This document shows positions 1-8,271 of a stretch of DNA of 37,056 nucleotides, piece by piece. The notes under the pieces were generated by a model. That model searched no databases, was not told where the DNA came from, and was given only the letters and a program-made list of their open reading frames with translations. The stretch is from Bradyrhizobiaceae bacterium (GTDB taxonomy: Bacteria; Pseudomonadota; Alphaproteobacteria; Rhizobiales; Xanthobacteraceae): the NCBI GenBank assembly GCA_947481635.1, contig CANKHJ010000024.1:1-37056 (forward strand), given 5' to 3'. How positions within the stretch are numbered: the stretch's first letter is position 1; the number at the start of each line of letters is the position of its first letter. Both the position numbers and the translations under genes were made by a program.

Positions 1-20
1 AAACCCGTCGACGGGAGCCG

Positions 21-107
21 CTGTCCGCCTTCACCGGAATGCTGTCCGCGATCGACCGGAATCACTGTCCGCCTTCAAACGGAATGCCTGTCCGCCATCA
101 CCGGAAT
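21..107. repeat. Four tandem short repeats, probable end of an IS21-family element
   Basis: Four imperfect copies of a 20-21 base unit begin at 21, 42, 65 and 88. Each starts CTGTCCGC and ends CGGAAT, with a variable middle (CTTCAC, GATCGAC, CTTCAAA, CATCAC). The spacing is 21-23 bases. IS21-family elements carry several such repeats just inside their ends as transposase binding sites, and I recall this TGTCCGC...CGGAAT type from alphaproteobacterial IS21 elements; that assignment is from memory. No istA or istB lies inside the window, so the element body, if present, would be to the left of base 1. Confidence 0.5.
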
Positions 108-144
108 CCGCACGTCATTGTTCGAGGTGCCCTGGAGTCATGGA

Positions 145-864
145 CTATCCCTCGAGCAGAATGGTCTCGCCAGGGGCCACCGCCTTGATCTCGATATCCG
201 CCGGAACCAGCGCGCTCAGGTGATGCGGCTTGCCCGGCAGAATGGCGCGCGGCGGCGGCGGATCAGCGCCGAACCGGTAATGGCAGGGAATGCACCGCTT
301 CACGCCCAGGAGCTCGAGCGCCAGCGCCGCGCCCGCCGGATCCATCGTGTAGTGGCCGCCAATCGGCAGGATCGCGATATCGGGACGATGCACCCGGGCG
401 ATCAGTTGCATGTCGCCGAAGGTGCAGGTGTCGCCAGAAAAATATAGACTTGGCGTATCCGGCAGCCGCAGCACGAAGCCGCACGGTGCGCCAGCATAGC
501 TGCCATCGGGCGCCCCGCCCGAATGTCGCGCATCGGTCAGCGAGATCGTCGCCTCGCCGACGGTGATCGTGCCGCCCATGTCAGGACCCAGCCGGGCGTC
601 CTCTTCCAGTCCGCGCTTTTCCAGCCAGCGCCGGACATCCTGCGGCGCGACCACGATTGGTTTGAATTTCTCCCACAATTCCAGGGTCTGACCGATGTGA
701 TCAAAATGCCCGTGCGACAGGATGATCATGTCCACCCGTTCGGGAAACCGTTCCGCGGCCGGACAATCGGAATTCTCAAGCCAGGGGTCGAAATAGATCC
801 GCGTGCCGGATGCGGTGATCAGGCGGAATGCCGACGCGCCGAGCCATGTCAGTGATGTAGCCAT
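145..864 (-). CDS. Metallo-beta-lactamase-fold metal-dependent hydrolase (UlaG-like/UPF0173 type)
   Basis: A 239-residue cytoplasmic protein with no signal peptide. The HxHxDH metal motif is at residues 51-56 (SHGHFDHIG), with further likely ligands at H114 (DARHSGG), D145 (SGDT) and H195. This is the compact UlaG-like branch of the metallo-beta-lactamase superfamily, which binds one or two Zn/Mn ions and hydrolyses phosphoester, lactone or similar bonds; the substrate cannot be read from the sequence. It is the last gene of the leftward group, starting about 40 bases after the ABC permease stop, so it may process something brought in by that importer. The ATG at 864 is the natural start. Confidence 0.85.
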   Translation of the reverse strand: MATSLTWLGASAFRLITASGTRIYFDPWLENSDCPAAERFPERVDMIILSHGHFDHIGQTLELWEKFKPIVVAPQDVRRWLEKRGLEEDARLGPDMGGTITVGEATISLTDARHSGGAPDGSYAGAPCGFVLRLPDTPSLYFSGDTCTFGDMQLIARVHRPDIAILPIGGHYTMDPAGAALALELLGVKRCIPCHYRFGADPPPPRAILPGKPHHLSALVPADIEIKAVAPGETILLEG

Positions 865-903
865 TCAACCGCCATCGTGTTGCCGCGAATCTGAACCTGC
901 CGC

Positions 904-1737
904 TCAATCATCCTGGCGCTGGTCCCAGCCGACCAGCCGGCGCTCGATCGAGACGAACGCCCAATTCAGCCCATAGCCTAAAGCCGCCAGGCAGATGACG
1001 GCAGCATACATCTGATCCGGGCGCATCCCGTATTGGGTGACCATGATGAAATAGCCGACGCCGGCCGATCCCGCGATCATCTCGGCGACAATCGTCGTGA
1101 CGAAGGCCAGGCCGAGGCTGATGCGCATCCCGGCCAGGATAGTGGGAAGCGCGCTCGGCAGGATGATCGACGTCATGGTTTCGAGCCGGGTCTTGCGGAA
1201 GGTGCGCGCCGTCTGCAGCAGCGTGCCGTCGATATTGTCGACGCCGCCGATAGTGTTGATCAACACCGGAAACGTTACGGCGAGTGCAACGACCGTCACC
1301 TTCAAACCGTCATCGATTCCAAGAAACAGGATCAGCGGCGGGACGATCGCCGGGATCGGCAACGGCCGGACCGCCTCGATCACGATCGACAGGAAGCGCC
1401 GCAGCAGCGGAACCGTCGCGATCAGCAATCCCAGCACGACACCGATCGCGCTGCCGATGAGAAAGCCCTTCAGCATCCGGAGCATGGTCGACAGCAGCAC
1501 GCCAAGCAATTCGCCGGTCAGCATGCCGTCCCAGACCGCGCGCAGCACACCCGTGAAAGGCGGCCAGCTCTGGCTCTTGACCAGCCCAAGCCGGGCGGAG
1601 GCTTCCCAGGCGACCAGCAGCGCCAGCACCAGCAGCCAGCCCGCGACCTTGCTGATCATCGCGGGACGCATGCCCCGCGACGCGGATGCAGCCGCGGCCG
1701 GGCCGAGCGTCGCGGAGTGTTGAGCCGCCTCGCTCAC
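904..1737 (-). CDS. ABC transporter permease (SsuC/TauC-like), distal copy
   Basis: Binding-protein-dependent inner-membrane permease of the nitrate/sulfonate/taurine class, about 277 residues with six likely membrane helices. The cytoplasmic coupling (EAA-type) loop is visible as LPSALPTILAGMRISLG. I place the start at the GTG at 1737, which overlaps the upstream permease stop as GTGA and follows a GGAGGG Shine-Dalgarno; a longer frame from 1773 is possible but would run into the upstream gene. It is paralogous to the neighbouring permease, and the two probably form a heterodimeric channel. The substrate is unknown; catabolic context suggests an organic acid, sulfonate or aromatic compound. 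Confidence 0.85.
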   Translation of the reverse strand: MSEAAQHSATLGPAAAASASRGMRPAMISKVAGWLLVLALLVAWEASARLGLVKSQSWPPFTGVLRAVWDGMLTGELLGVLLSTMLRMLKGFLIGSAIGVVLGLLIATVPLLRRFLSIVIEAVRPLPIPAIVPPLILFLGIDDGLKVTVVALAVTFPVLINTIGGVDNIDGTLLQTARTFRKTRLETMTSIILPSALPTILAGMRISLGLAFVTTIVAEMIAGSAGVGYFIMVTQYGMRPDQMYAAVICLAALGYGLNWAFVSIERRLVGWDQRQDD

Positions 1738-2489
1738 TTCGCCCTCCACGGCACGGCCAGCCGCTCGAACCATTCAAACGCCGCGTTGAGCAGCACGCCG
1801 ATGACGGCGAGGATCATGATCCAGGCAAACATCTCGGTGATGCCGAAAGAGCGCTGCAGGTCGATGATCTGGTAGCCGAGCCCTTTGGCGTCAACCAGCA
1901 TCTCGGCCAGGATCACCAGGATCAGCGCAAGGCCGAGCGCGACCCGCATGCCGACCAGGATCAGTGGCAGCGCGCCGGGCAGCACGACCTTCACAATCGT
2001 CGCGATGGTCGAATGCCCAAGGGTCCGTGCGGTATTGACCGCAACCGGCTCGACCCCGCGCACGCCCTGGATGGTGTTCAACAACACCGGAAAAAACGTC
2101 GCCAGCGCGATCACGGTCAGCTTGGTGGTCGTGCCGATGCCAAGGAACAGGAACAGCGGCGGAATCAGCGCGGGCTTCGGGATCGGCCTGATCAACTCGA
2201 CCAGCGGCTCGAAGATGTTGAAGACGTGATGATTGACGCCCATCAGCACGCCGAGCGAAATCCCGACAGCGCATCCGAGCGCATATCCGGCGGCCAGGTA
2301 GCCCAGCGTATGCGCGAGCGGTGCCAGCACCGCGCCGCTTGCAATCATCTCCCAAAGCAGCGGGAAGACGCGTGACGGTGGCGGAAGCAAGGCGGGATTG
2401 ACGACCTCCCGGTCGCTGGCCACCTGCCAGATCGCCACGATCACGAGGCAGGTCACCAGCGATGGCCATGCCCTGCCGAGCTTACGCAT
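1734..2489 (-). CDS. ABC transporter permease (SsuC/TauC-like), proximal copy
   Basis: Second permease of the same importer, 251 residues. It has a first helix near the N terminus (LVTCLVIVAIWQVA) and the coupling loop LPGALPLILVGMRVALG. The start is taken at the ATG at 2489, which overlaps the end of the ATPase gene by eight bases (ATGCGTAA), a typical translational coupling. The longer reading frame from 2579 lacks a better start. Having two different permeases where SsuABC and TauABC systems use a homodimer is a modest oddity, but is seen in other members of this family. Confidence 0.85.
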   Translation of the reverse strand: MRKLGRAWPSLVTCLVIVAIWQVASDREVVNPALLPPPSRVFPLLWEMIASGAVLAPLAHTLGYLAAGYALGCAVGISLGVLMGVNHHVFNIFEPLVELIRPIPKPALIPPLFLFLGIGTTTKLTVIALATFFPVLLNTIQGVRGVEPVAVNTARTLGHSTIATIVKVVLPGALPLILVGMRVALGLALILVILAEMLVDAKGLGYQIIDLQRSFGITEMFAWIMILAVIGVLLNAAFEWFERLAVPWRAK

Positions 2490-3294
2490 CGGCACCGACT
2501 GGATCGCGATGGAGCAGCGTGTCGAGCAACTGATGCCGCAGCTCCAGGAACCGCGGCGTTTCCCGCGTGACAACGGCATCGCGGGGTCGCGGCAATCCGG
2601 TCTCGACGATGCGGTCCATCACCGCGGGGCGACGGCTGAGCATCGCGACGCGGTCGGCCATGAACACGGCCTCGTCGACGTCGTGGGTCACGAGCACCAC
2701 CGTCAATCCGGACTGCGCCCAGATCTTCAAGACGAGTGTCTGCAATTCGAGCCGCGTCAGCGCGTCGACCGCGCTGAACGGCTCGTCCATCAGCAGCACC
2801 TTGGGCTCGGCCGCCAGCGCCCGCGCGATCGCGACGCGCTGCTGCATGCCGCCGGACAGCTGCCAGGGATAGTGATCGGCGAAGTCATCAAGCCCGACGA
2901 TCCGCAGATATTCCATGCCGCGTTCAGCGCGTTGGCTGCGCGTCCACGTTTTCCCTTCCATGGCGAAACTGACGTTGCCGAGCACCGACCGCCACGGAAG
3001 CAGCGACTTGTTGTATTGCTGGAACAGGTAAACCATCTCAGGCGGCGGGCCGGTCACCTGCTGGCCTTCGAACAGTACGCGGCCGGACATCGACGGCAAC
3101 AGCCCGGCGATGATCTGCAGCAGTGTCGACTTGCCGCATCCGGACGGCCCGAGCACGCTCAAGAATTCACCGCGCCGGATCGACATCGAAATGTCCTGAA
3201 ACACCGGCACGGTGTGGCCACGCGCGGTGAACGCGTGGCTCAGGTTGAGCACCTCGATGATCGGCGCTTCAGCCGGATTGAGCTGCCCGGTCAT
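2482..3294 (-). CDS. ABC transporter ATP-binding protein (SsuB/TauB-like)
   Basis: Cytoplasmic ATPase of 270 residues with all key motifs intact: Walker A GPSGCGKST (49-57), Q-loop YLFQQ (89-93), signature LSGGMQQR (146-153), Walker B VLLMDEP (166-172) and the switch histidine H204. It belongs to the nitrate/sulfonate/taurine importer class. It lies between the periplasmic binding-protein gene (66 bases upstream) and the permeases (overlapping), so the order is binding protein, ATPase, permease, permease. The ATG at 3294 is used. Confidence 0.92.
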   Translation of the reverse strand: MTGQLNPAEAPIIEVLNLSHAFTARGHTVPVFQDISMSIRRGEFLSVLGPSGCGKSTLLQIIAGLLPSMSGRVLFEGQQVTGPPPEMVYLFQQYNKSLLPWRSVLGNVSFAMEGKTWTRSQRAERGMEYLRIVGLDDFADHYPWQLSGGMQQRVAIARALAAEPKVLLMDEPFSAVDALTRLELQTLVLKIWAQSGLTVVLVTHDVDEAVFMADRVAMLSRRPAVMDRIVETGLPRPRDAVVTRETPRFLELRHQLLDTLLHRDPVGADA

Positions 3295-3360
3295 GGTATC
3301 TGATCCTTGCCGATCCTGCGTGGATGCCGACGTCGAGCGAGCCCGGCGCCGGCACCGATC

Positions 3361-4341
3361 TCACTTCAGGACGGATGGATGGATCATAGCCTTCATGTCG
3401 ACATCCGTCTTCAGAAGACCATGCTTTTTCATCAGCGCGGCGACGGCTTCGACTCCGCTCAATTCCATCTTCTTGACGAAGACCGGCATGGCCGAATCCT
3501 TGAGCCGATCCGCCGGAACCTTGGTGAAATCGGACACGATCTTGGCGAATTCCGGGCTGCCGCTATTCGCGGCCGCCCAGTCCACGCCGCGATCATAGCC
3601 GCGGGTGAACCGCCCGACGATGTCGGGATTGGCGTCGACATAGGCCTTGGTCATGACGAACTGCGCGACCGGAATGCGCTTCTGCACCGCGCTATAGGGC
3701 CAGCTCACGACGTCGATGATCGACGCCTTGACCGCGGCCGAGAGGAACGGCTCGACCAGCATCGCGGTGTCCACCCGGTCGTTCTGCACGGCATCGACCA
3801 TCTGCGGGAACGGCACCTCGACGAAGTTGATCTTGCTCGGATCGCCGCCGGTCTTCTCGACCCATTCGCGCGCATAGAGCCAGATGATGTTGTTGCGCGC
3901 ATTCACCGCAATCGTCTTGCCCTCGAGATCCTTGCCGGTCTTGAAGGACGCGCCCTTCTTGGCGATCAGCCCGGCGAGATCCGGCGGTGCGTCGCCGGTC
4001 GTATCGCCGGCGGCAACGATCACCGGCCGGAGGTTTTGCGACGCGGCAAGGATGATCGTCACGATGTTGCTGGAGGCGGCCTGCAACTGCCCTGCCACCA
4101 GGGCCGGAATGCCGGCCGCGCCGCCGACCGTCGGCGTGGTGTCGATCTTGAGCCCTTCGGCCTCGAACAGGCCCTTGGCCACGGCAACCTCGAAGGCCGC
4201 GTTGTCGAAGGTCGGGATGGTGCTGACCCGCAGGGTCGTCAGGGATTGCGCGGATGCCGCATGCCCCCCGGCGAGGAAAAGCGAGGCGACGAAGATGGCA
4301 CGCCCCCACCGGCGCGCCTGATGATGAAGGGCTTTTTGCAT
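3361..4341 (-). CDS. ABC transporter periplasmic substrate-binding protein (SsuA/TauA/NMT1-like)
   Basis: Periplasmic receptor of the NMT1/SsuA type, 326 residues from the ATG at 4341 (GGAGTG Shine-Dalgarno just upstream). A clear signal peptide with a basic start, a hydrophobic core (IFVASLFLAGG) and cleavage after ASA is followed by the family's opening beta strand and 'VAVAKGLFEAEGL'. A longer frame to 4428 would place 29 residues before the signal peptide and is unlikely. It is the first gene of the importer and lies 150 bases after the oxygenase reductase, so it may share that transcript or use its own promoter. The ligand is unknown; co-location with a VanA-type oxygenase favours an aromatic acid or methoxylated compound (inference). 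Confidence 0.88.
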   Translation of the reverse strand: MQKALHHQARRWGRAIFVASLFLAGGHAASAQSLTTLRVSTIPTFDNAAFEVAVAKGLFEAEGLKIDTTPTVGGAAGIPALVAGQLQAASSNIVTIILAASQNLRPVIVAAGDTTGDAPPDLAGLIAKKGASFKTGKDLEGKTIAVNARNNIIWLYAREWVEKTGGDPSKINFVEVPFPQMVDAVQNDRVDTAMLVEPFLSAAVKASIIDVVSWPYSAVQKRIPVAQFVMTKAYVDANPDIVGRFTRGYDRGVDWAAANSGSPEFAKIVSDFTKVPADRLKDSAMPVFVKKMELSGVEAVAALMKKHGLLKTDVDMKAMIHPSVLK

Positions 4342-4491
4342 CGCAACACTCCAGACGATTGTTGAGTTGAAAGTCGGCAACCTGACGATATCCAGTCCGT
4401 TCCGGAACCGGCTATCGATTTCAAACACGCAGCTATAACCAAACCGGTATAAGCCAGATGCTTGCCAATATCACCACGTTACGGGATGAGG

Positions 4492-5472
4492 TTACAGGAT
4501 GTCGTGCCGGTCGCGGTAGCCGTCATCGATGACGATCGTGCCGCCGGCAGCGCGCGAGACGCAGGCGCAGATCCTGGCATTCTGTTGACGCTCGGCTTCA
4601 CTCAGAAACACGTCGCGATGGTCGATCGGGGACGTAGCGCTGAGCACCGGAAGCGCGCAGAGGCCGCACTCGCCGCGCCGGCAATCTGCCATGACAGCGA
4701 CGCCGGAGCGCGCCAATGCGTCGATCATCGATTCATGCGCGCCGACCGAGACCTTGAGCCTCAGCCGCGGCAACTCCACCTCGAACGGCATGGCCGCGAA
4801 ATGTCCGCTCGATGCGAAGCTCTCGAAGCGCAGGCGCTCGAGCGGCCGTCCGAGCTGCGACCATTCCGCCTTCACGGCATCGAGCAGCGTCATCGGGCCG
4901 CAGACGTAGACCTCGCCCGCGGCATCGAGCGTGCTGAGCAGCTGCCGCACGTCGATGCGGCCGCGCGCCGCCGAACACGCCGATTGCCAAGCGCCGCCGA
5001 GCCCCGCGTCCAGTTCGGCTGCAAACGCGAGGTCTTCTTGTCGCCTCGCCGCATAGACCAGCCGGAACGAGGCGCCGCGCTGCTTCAACGCCAGCGCCAT
5101 GCCCAAGAGCGGCGTGATTCCAATCCCGCCGGCGATCAGCAGATAATCGGCCCGTCCGAAGGATAATGCGAAATCGTTCTTCGGTTGGGAGATCGTGACA
5201 TGGTCGCCCGGCGCCAGCCGCCACATGGCGCGCGAGCCGCCAAGCCCGTCAGGACTATGCTTGACGGCGATGCGGTAGCGCCCGCCGACCGGAAGGCCGA
5301 CCAGCGAATAATGCCGGGTTTCGGTGCGCTGCCCGGTCTCGACCTGGATTTCGATATGGCTGCCCGGGGCGTAGCTGACAAAACCGGCAAGCGGCCTGAG
5401 GATGACGGTTCGAATGTGCGGCGTCGCGTCTTCGATCGACTCGACGACAGCCCTGCTCCACGCGGTGGTCAT
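4492..5472 (-). CDS. Rieske oxygenase reductase, phthalate dioxygenase reductase/VanB type
   Basis: Electron-transfer flavoprotein of 326 residues. The N-terminal flavin domain has RHYSL at 53-57, the NAD(P)H-binding domain has GGIGITP at 115-121, and the C-terminal plant-type [2Fe-2S] ferredoxin domain has Cys264, Cys269, Cys272 and a distal Cys302. This domain order is that of class IA reductases such as VanB and phthalate dioxygenase reductase, which pass electrons from NAD(P)H to a Rieske oxygenase. It starts 20 bases after the oxygenase stop, so the pair is a two-component system. It is the only such reductase in the window, although three Rieske oxygenases are present. Confidence 0.92.
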   Translation of the reverse strand: MTTAWSRAVVESIEDATPHIRTVILRPLAGFVSYAPGSHIEIQVETGQRTETRHYSLVGLPVGGRYRIAVKHSPDGLGGSRAMWRLAPGDHVTISQPKNDFALSFGRADYLLIAGGIGITPLLGMALALKQRGASFRLVYAARRQEDLAFAAELDAGLGGAWQSACSAARGRIDVRQLLSTLDAAGEVYVCGPMTLLDAVKAEWSQLGRPLERLRFESFASSGHFAAMPFEVELPRLRLKVSVGAHESMIDALARSGVAVMADCRRGECGLCALPVLSATSPIDHRDVFLSEAERQQNARICACVSRAAGGTIVIDDGYRDRHDIL

Positions 5473-5491
5473 CGCATTACCAACGTCATCG

Positions 5492-6565
5492 CTATTCCGC
5501 GGCGACGTTGTCGACCGGCCGCTCCTGCTCGATCATGCGGTCGATCAGGCGCCGCGCCCACATCGCGCCGGCGTCGATATTCAGGTTGTAGAACGGCTTG
5601 CGGTCATTCTGCGTGATCGCGGTCTGCTGGGCCGCCAGGATCACCTCGTCCTCGCCGAACACCCGGATCACATCCTGGCGCAACCGTTCGGTCAGGATCG
5701 GATCGTCCAGTCCGTAATTGCGGGCAAAGGTCCAGAAATAGTGACTTGTCGTCGCCGTCTCTGGCGTCATCGTATTCAACACATGTCCGTTCACGCCGAG
5801 CGCGCGGTTGCCGTCGCGCGCGCCGCTGCCGGTCTTCGCGACGCCGACATCGATCACCACCGTAGACGGCGCTTCAAAGCGGATGATCTGCCAACGATCG
5901 ACCCGGTCCGGCTGGCCGAACTTATATTCGTATTGCATCGCCCAGTGCGGCGGCGGCACGATGTCTTTCATCCACCGCGTCACCGTGACGAAGCGCTCGC
6001 TATGCGTAACATCGAACGGCGATTCCGCGACGGCGCGATGGCCGAGCGTGGAGCCGTGCACGAATGTCTCGTGCGTCAGATCCATCAGGTTATCGACCAC
6101 CAGCCGATAGTCGCATTTCGCGTGAATGGTGTTGCCGAGCGCCGGCGTCCATTCGGGATCGGCATTCCAATGCAGGTCGGGGACCAGCGTCTCGTCCGCG
6201 AGCGCGGGATCACCCATCCAGATCCAGACCATCGCGTATTTCTCGACGATCGGAAACGAGCGCACGCGCGCCGACGGATTGATGGTCTTCTGCGACGGCA
6301 TGAAGGTGCAGCGGCCGGCCGGATCGAAGGCCAGGCCGTGATAGCCGCACACCACATCGTCACCGTCGAGCCGTCCCTTCGACAGCGGCAGCAGGCGATG
6401 CCAGCAGACGTCTTCGAGCGCCGCCGGATTGCCATCCTGGGTGCGGTAAAGCACCAGCGGGATATCGCAGATCCGCCGCGCCAGCAGGGCGTGCTCCAGC
6501 TCGCCGCCCCACGCGGCCGCGTACCACACGTTCAGGGGATAATCGGCGCGATTGCGCGGCATCAT
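5492..6565 (-). CDS. Rieske non-haem iron oxygenase, VanA-like
   Basis: Terminal oxygenase of 357 residues, the usual length for the vanillate demethylase group. The Rieske cluster ligands are Cys54-x-His56 and Cys73-x2-His76, and the mononuclear iron motif is DNLMDLTHETFVH with N159, D162, H165 and H170. The N-terminal 'YPLNVWYAAAWGGEL' is typical of VanA-like O-demethylases and hydroxylases. The predicted role is oxidative demethylation or hydroxylation of an aromatic acid with electrons from the adjacent reductase. Two ATG codons open the gene (6565 and 6562), with no strong Shine-Dalgarno. Its promoter region carries a perfect 25-bp inverted repeat at 6644-6668. Confidence 0.9.
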   Translation of the reverse strand: MMPRNRADYPLNVWYAAAWGGELEHALLARRICDIPLVLYRTQDGNPAALEDVCWHRLLPLSKGRLDGDDVVCGYHGLAFDPAGRCTFMPSQKTINPSARVRSFPIVEKYAMVWIWMGDPALADETLVPDLHWNADPEWTPALGNTIHAKCDYRLVVDNLMDLTHETFVHGSTLGHRAVAESPFDVTHSERFVTVTRWMKDIVPPPHWAMQYEYKFGQPDRVDRWQIIRFEAPSTVVIDVGVAKTGSGARDGNRALGVNGHVLNTMTPETATTSHYFWTFARNYGLDDPILTERLRQDVIRVFGEDEVILAAQQTAITQNDRKPFYNLNIDAGAMWARRLIDRMIEQERPVDNVAAE

Positions 6566-6643
6566 GGTTTCGCCGGAGTCAAAGTCAGGCGAGCGATACC
6601 ATGGGTACGACGCGGCCTGACATGATATATTTTGGGCATCATA

Positions 6644-6668
6644 TGCTCATGGATTATACGTGAGCATT
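6644..6668 (-). promoter_or_regulatory. Probable operator and -10 element for the Rieske oxygenase/reductase/ABC operon
   Basis: A perfect inverted repeat, ATGCTCA-N11-TGAGCAT, encloses TATAAT (minus strand, 6659-6654), about 80 bases upstream of the oxygenase start. I see no good -35, which would suit an activated promoter or a weak one. The 25-bp two-arm form fits a dimeric repressor or activator site (GntR, TetR or MarR type); the cognate regulator is not next to it. Surrounding AT-rich sequence contrasts with the GC-rich genes. Confidence 0.55.
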
Positions 6669-6689
6669 CGCCACAGCGAAACAGCGTCG

Positions 6690-7589
6690 CTACTGACCAC
6701 TATTTCCGGTTCGGTTCACCAGGGCGATGAAGTCTCGCATCAGCGGGCTCTCCAGATCCGATAGCGTGTCCAGAATGTCGAAATGTCCGACGCCATCGAC
6801 AATCTGAAGCTTGACGGCTGCGCCGGCCTTGGCGGCCGCGTCGGCCATGTCGCGTGATTGGGCGATGAATTCAGGGGTCTCGCCCGCCGCGGCGGCAATG
6901 ATCATCGGCGCTTTGACATGGAGCGCCGCGAGCAACGGCGAACAACGCGCCGCGGCTTCCGACGTTAATTTGAGGATCTCGTTGATCGGCAGTTGCGGAA
7001 AATATCGCAGGTCGTAAAGACCGCTGACCAGCAGCGATCCCGATAACGCGCCTGGATCGAAATCCGGCCACGCATTCCAGTCGCAGGTCAGCAGCGTCGC
7101 GGCGAGGTGCGCGCCGGTGGCATGCCCGAACAGATAGATGCGCGAGGGATCGCACTGATACTTGTGCCCCTCACGCTGGACCCATGCCGCGGCATCCCGG
7201 ACTTGCCGCACGATCCCGTCGAGATCGATCCCGGGGCAATGATCGAAATTCACGACAAAGCAGGCCATTCCCGCGGCCACCAGCGGCTCCGCGGAAAACA
7301 GGAAAAACCGCTTGTCCGAGCGGTGCCAAAGCCCACCGTGAAACACGATGCAGGCCGGCGCGGATGGCGTCGGGCCGGGAAAGATGTCCATTGTCTGCAA
7401 TGGTCCCGGTCCGTAACGAACGTCGATCAATGGCGATAACCCCTTCGCGACATGAGCGCCGTGCTCGGCTTGTCCCGCCAGCGTCGCTTCGTAGCCCGGA
7501 TGCCAGGCCGCCGGGCTGAACTCAATCAGCAGCCGCTCCGGCGTGTAGTCTCTCATTTTTGGTGCGCGTCGGTTCACGGTGTCGCTCAT
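6690..7589 (-). CDS. Alpha/beta hydrolase, kynurenine-formamidase-like, nucleophile Ser replaced
   Basis: A 299-residue cytoplasmic protein with the alpha/beta hydrolase fold of the esterase/arylformamidase type. The oxyanion-hole HGG is at 84-86, with a late VDGVGHFD (H269) that would supply the catalytic histidine. At the nucleophile elbow the sequence is GHATG (155-159) where the family has GHSAG, so the serine position is alanine (codon GCC). This should abolish ordinary serine hydrolysis unless T158 or another residue takes over. The frame is otherwise intact and full length. It starts 42 bases after the glycolipid-binding-family gene and is probably cotranscribed with it. Real enzyme, binding protein or decaying gene cannot be told apart from sequence alone. 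Confidence 0.75.
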   Translation of the reverse strand: MSDTVNRRAPKMRDYTPERLLIEFSPAAWHPGYEATLAGQAEHGAHVAKGLSPLIDVRYGPGPLQTMDIFPGPTPSAPACIVFHGGLWHRSDKRFFLFSAEPLVAAGMACFVVNFDHCPGIDLDGIVRQVRDAAAWVQREGHKYQCDPSRIYLFGHATGAHLAATLLTCDWNAWPDFDPGALSGSLLVSGLYDLRYFPQLPINEILKLTSEAAARCSPLLAALHVKAPMIIAAAAGETPEFIAQSRDMADAAAKAGAAVKLQIVDGVGHFDILDTLSDLESPLMRDFIALVNRTGNSGQ

Positions 7590-7631
7590 GGACTTTGTCT
7601 AACTCCGGGCGGCAGGAACAAGCAATCGCGC

Positions 7632-8198
7632 TCACGGCGCCGGCGGCGTCACCCGTTCGAACAGGTGCTCGTAATGCAGCACCAGCCCGGTCTCATCCAC
7701 CACCAGGTCGGCTTCGAAGCCTTGCGATAGACCAAGGTCGACATAGCGCACGCGCCCTGGCCCCTGCCGGTCGTAACGCTGGCGCGAGCGCGCGACCGTC
7801 AGTGCGGGTCCATCGACGAAGGCGGTGTCGAGGGTCAGGCTCGCTCCCGCATCCGCCGGCGTCCGGCGGATCGGAAAGGTGTTGCAGAACGGCGTGACCG
7901 ACAGGTCCGGCTCCTCGGCGCCGTTGAGGTCTGGCCGCGGCGCGCCATCCACGCGCCAGCCGGTTCCGGCGCGCTCCAGGCGCAACACCCCATGACCATG
8001 TGCATTCCAGCGCTCGACTTTCACAGACTGCGCGCGCCAGTCGCCGTCGAGGCGCCAGAGATGGTCGAGACGAAACCCGCCGGCCTCGAGACAAATCACC
8101 GTCGACCTGGCCATCACGCCATCAGGCCCGACAACGAGTTCCAGGCGCTCGAAGCCTTCGACGTCTGTCCGGCGCCAGAAAAGAACGGATGTGCTCAT
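7632..8198 (-). CDS. Putative glycolipid-binding family protein (PA1994-like, DUF1089)
   Basis: A 188-residue protein without signal peptide. It resembles the PF06475 family typified by Pseudomonas PA1994. The recognisable parts are the N-terminal FWRRTDVEGFERLEL, the central 'LSVTPFCNTFPIRR', and the C-terminal run ending 'DLVVDETGLVLHYEHLFER'. The family fold was linked to glycolipid binding by structural similarity only; the function is not established. The ATG at 8198 is preferred. A TTG at 8204 lies closer to the Shine-Dalgarno-like AAGGTGAG and cannot be excluded. That ribosome site sits in the 3' arm of an inverted repeat (8205-8229). Confidence 0.7.
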   Translation of the reverse strand: MSTSVLFWRRTDVEGFERLELVVGPDGVMARSTVICLEAGGFRLDHLWRLDGDWRAQSVKVERWNAHGHGVLRLERAGTGWRVDGAPRPDLNGAEEPDLSVTPFCNTFPIRRTPADAGASLTLDTAFVDGPALTVARSRQRYDRQGPGRVRYVDLGLSQGFEADLVVDETGLVLHYEHLFERVTPPAP

Positions 8199-8204
8199 GC
8201 CCAA

Positions 8205-8229
8205 GTCTCACCTTGCGGACCGGTGAGAC
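8205..8229 (-). promoter_or_regulatory. Inverted repeat overlapping the ribosome site of the glycolipid-binding-family gene
   Basis: Perfect arms GTCTCAC and GTGAGAC are separated by 11 bases. On the minus strand the 3' arm contains the AAGGTGAG Shine-Dalgarno-like sequence, so a stem in the mRNA would hide it. It could equally be a protein operator of the same 7-11-7 layout as the one at 6644-6668, though the arm sequences differ. Confidence 0.35.
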
Positions 8230-8271
8230 AGGATCAGCGCAAGTGCGGCACGACGATGACGATCGGTTTCA

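Noticed and set aside
21-107. Short regularly spaced repeats as a CRISPR array
   Set aside because: The units abut with only 0-3 bases between them, there are no unique spacers of CRISPR size, and no cas genes are present.
4420-4470. Inverted repeat-like TATACC/GGTTATA upstream of the ABC binding-protein gene
   Set aside because: The arms match only with an insertion and no promoter pair of correct spacing fits around them.
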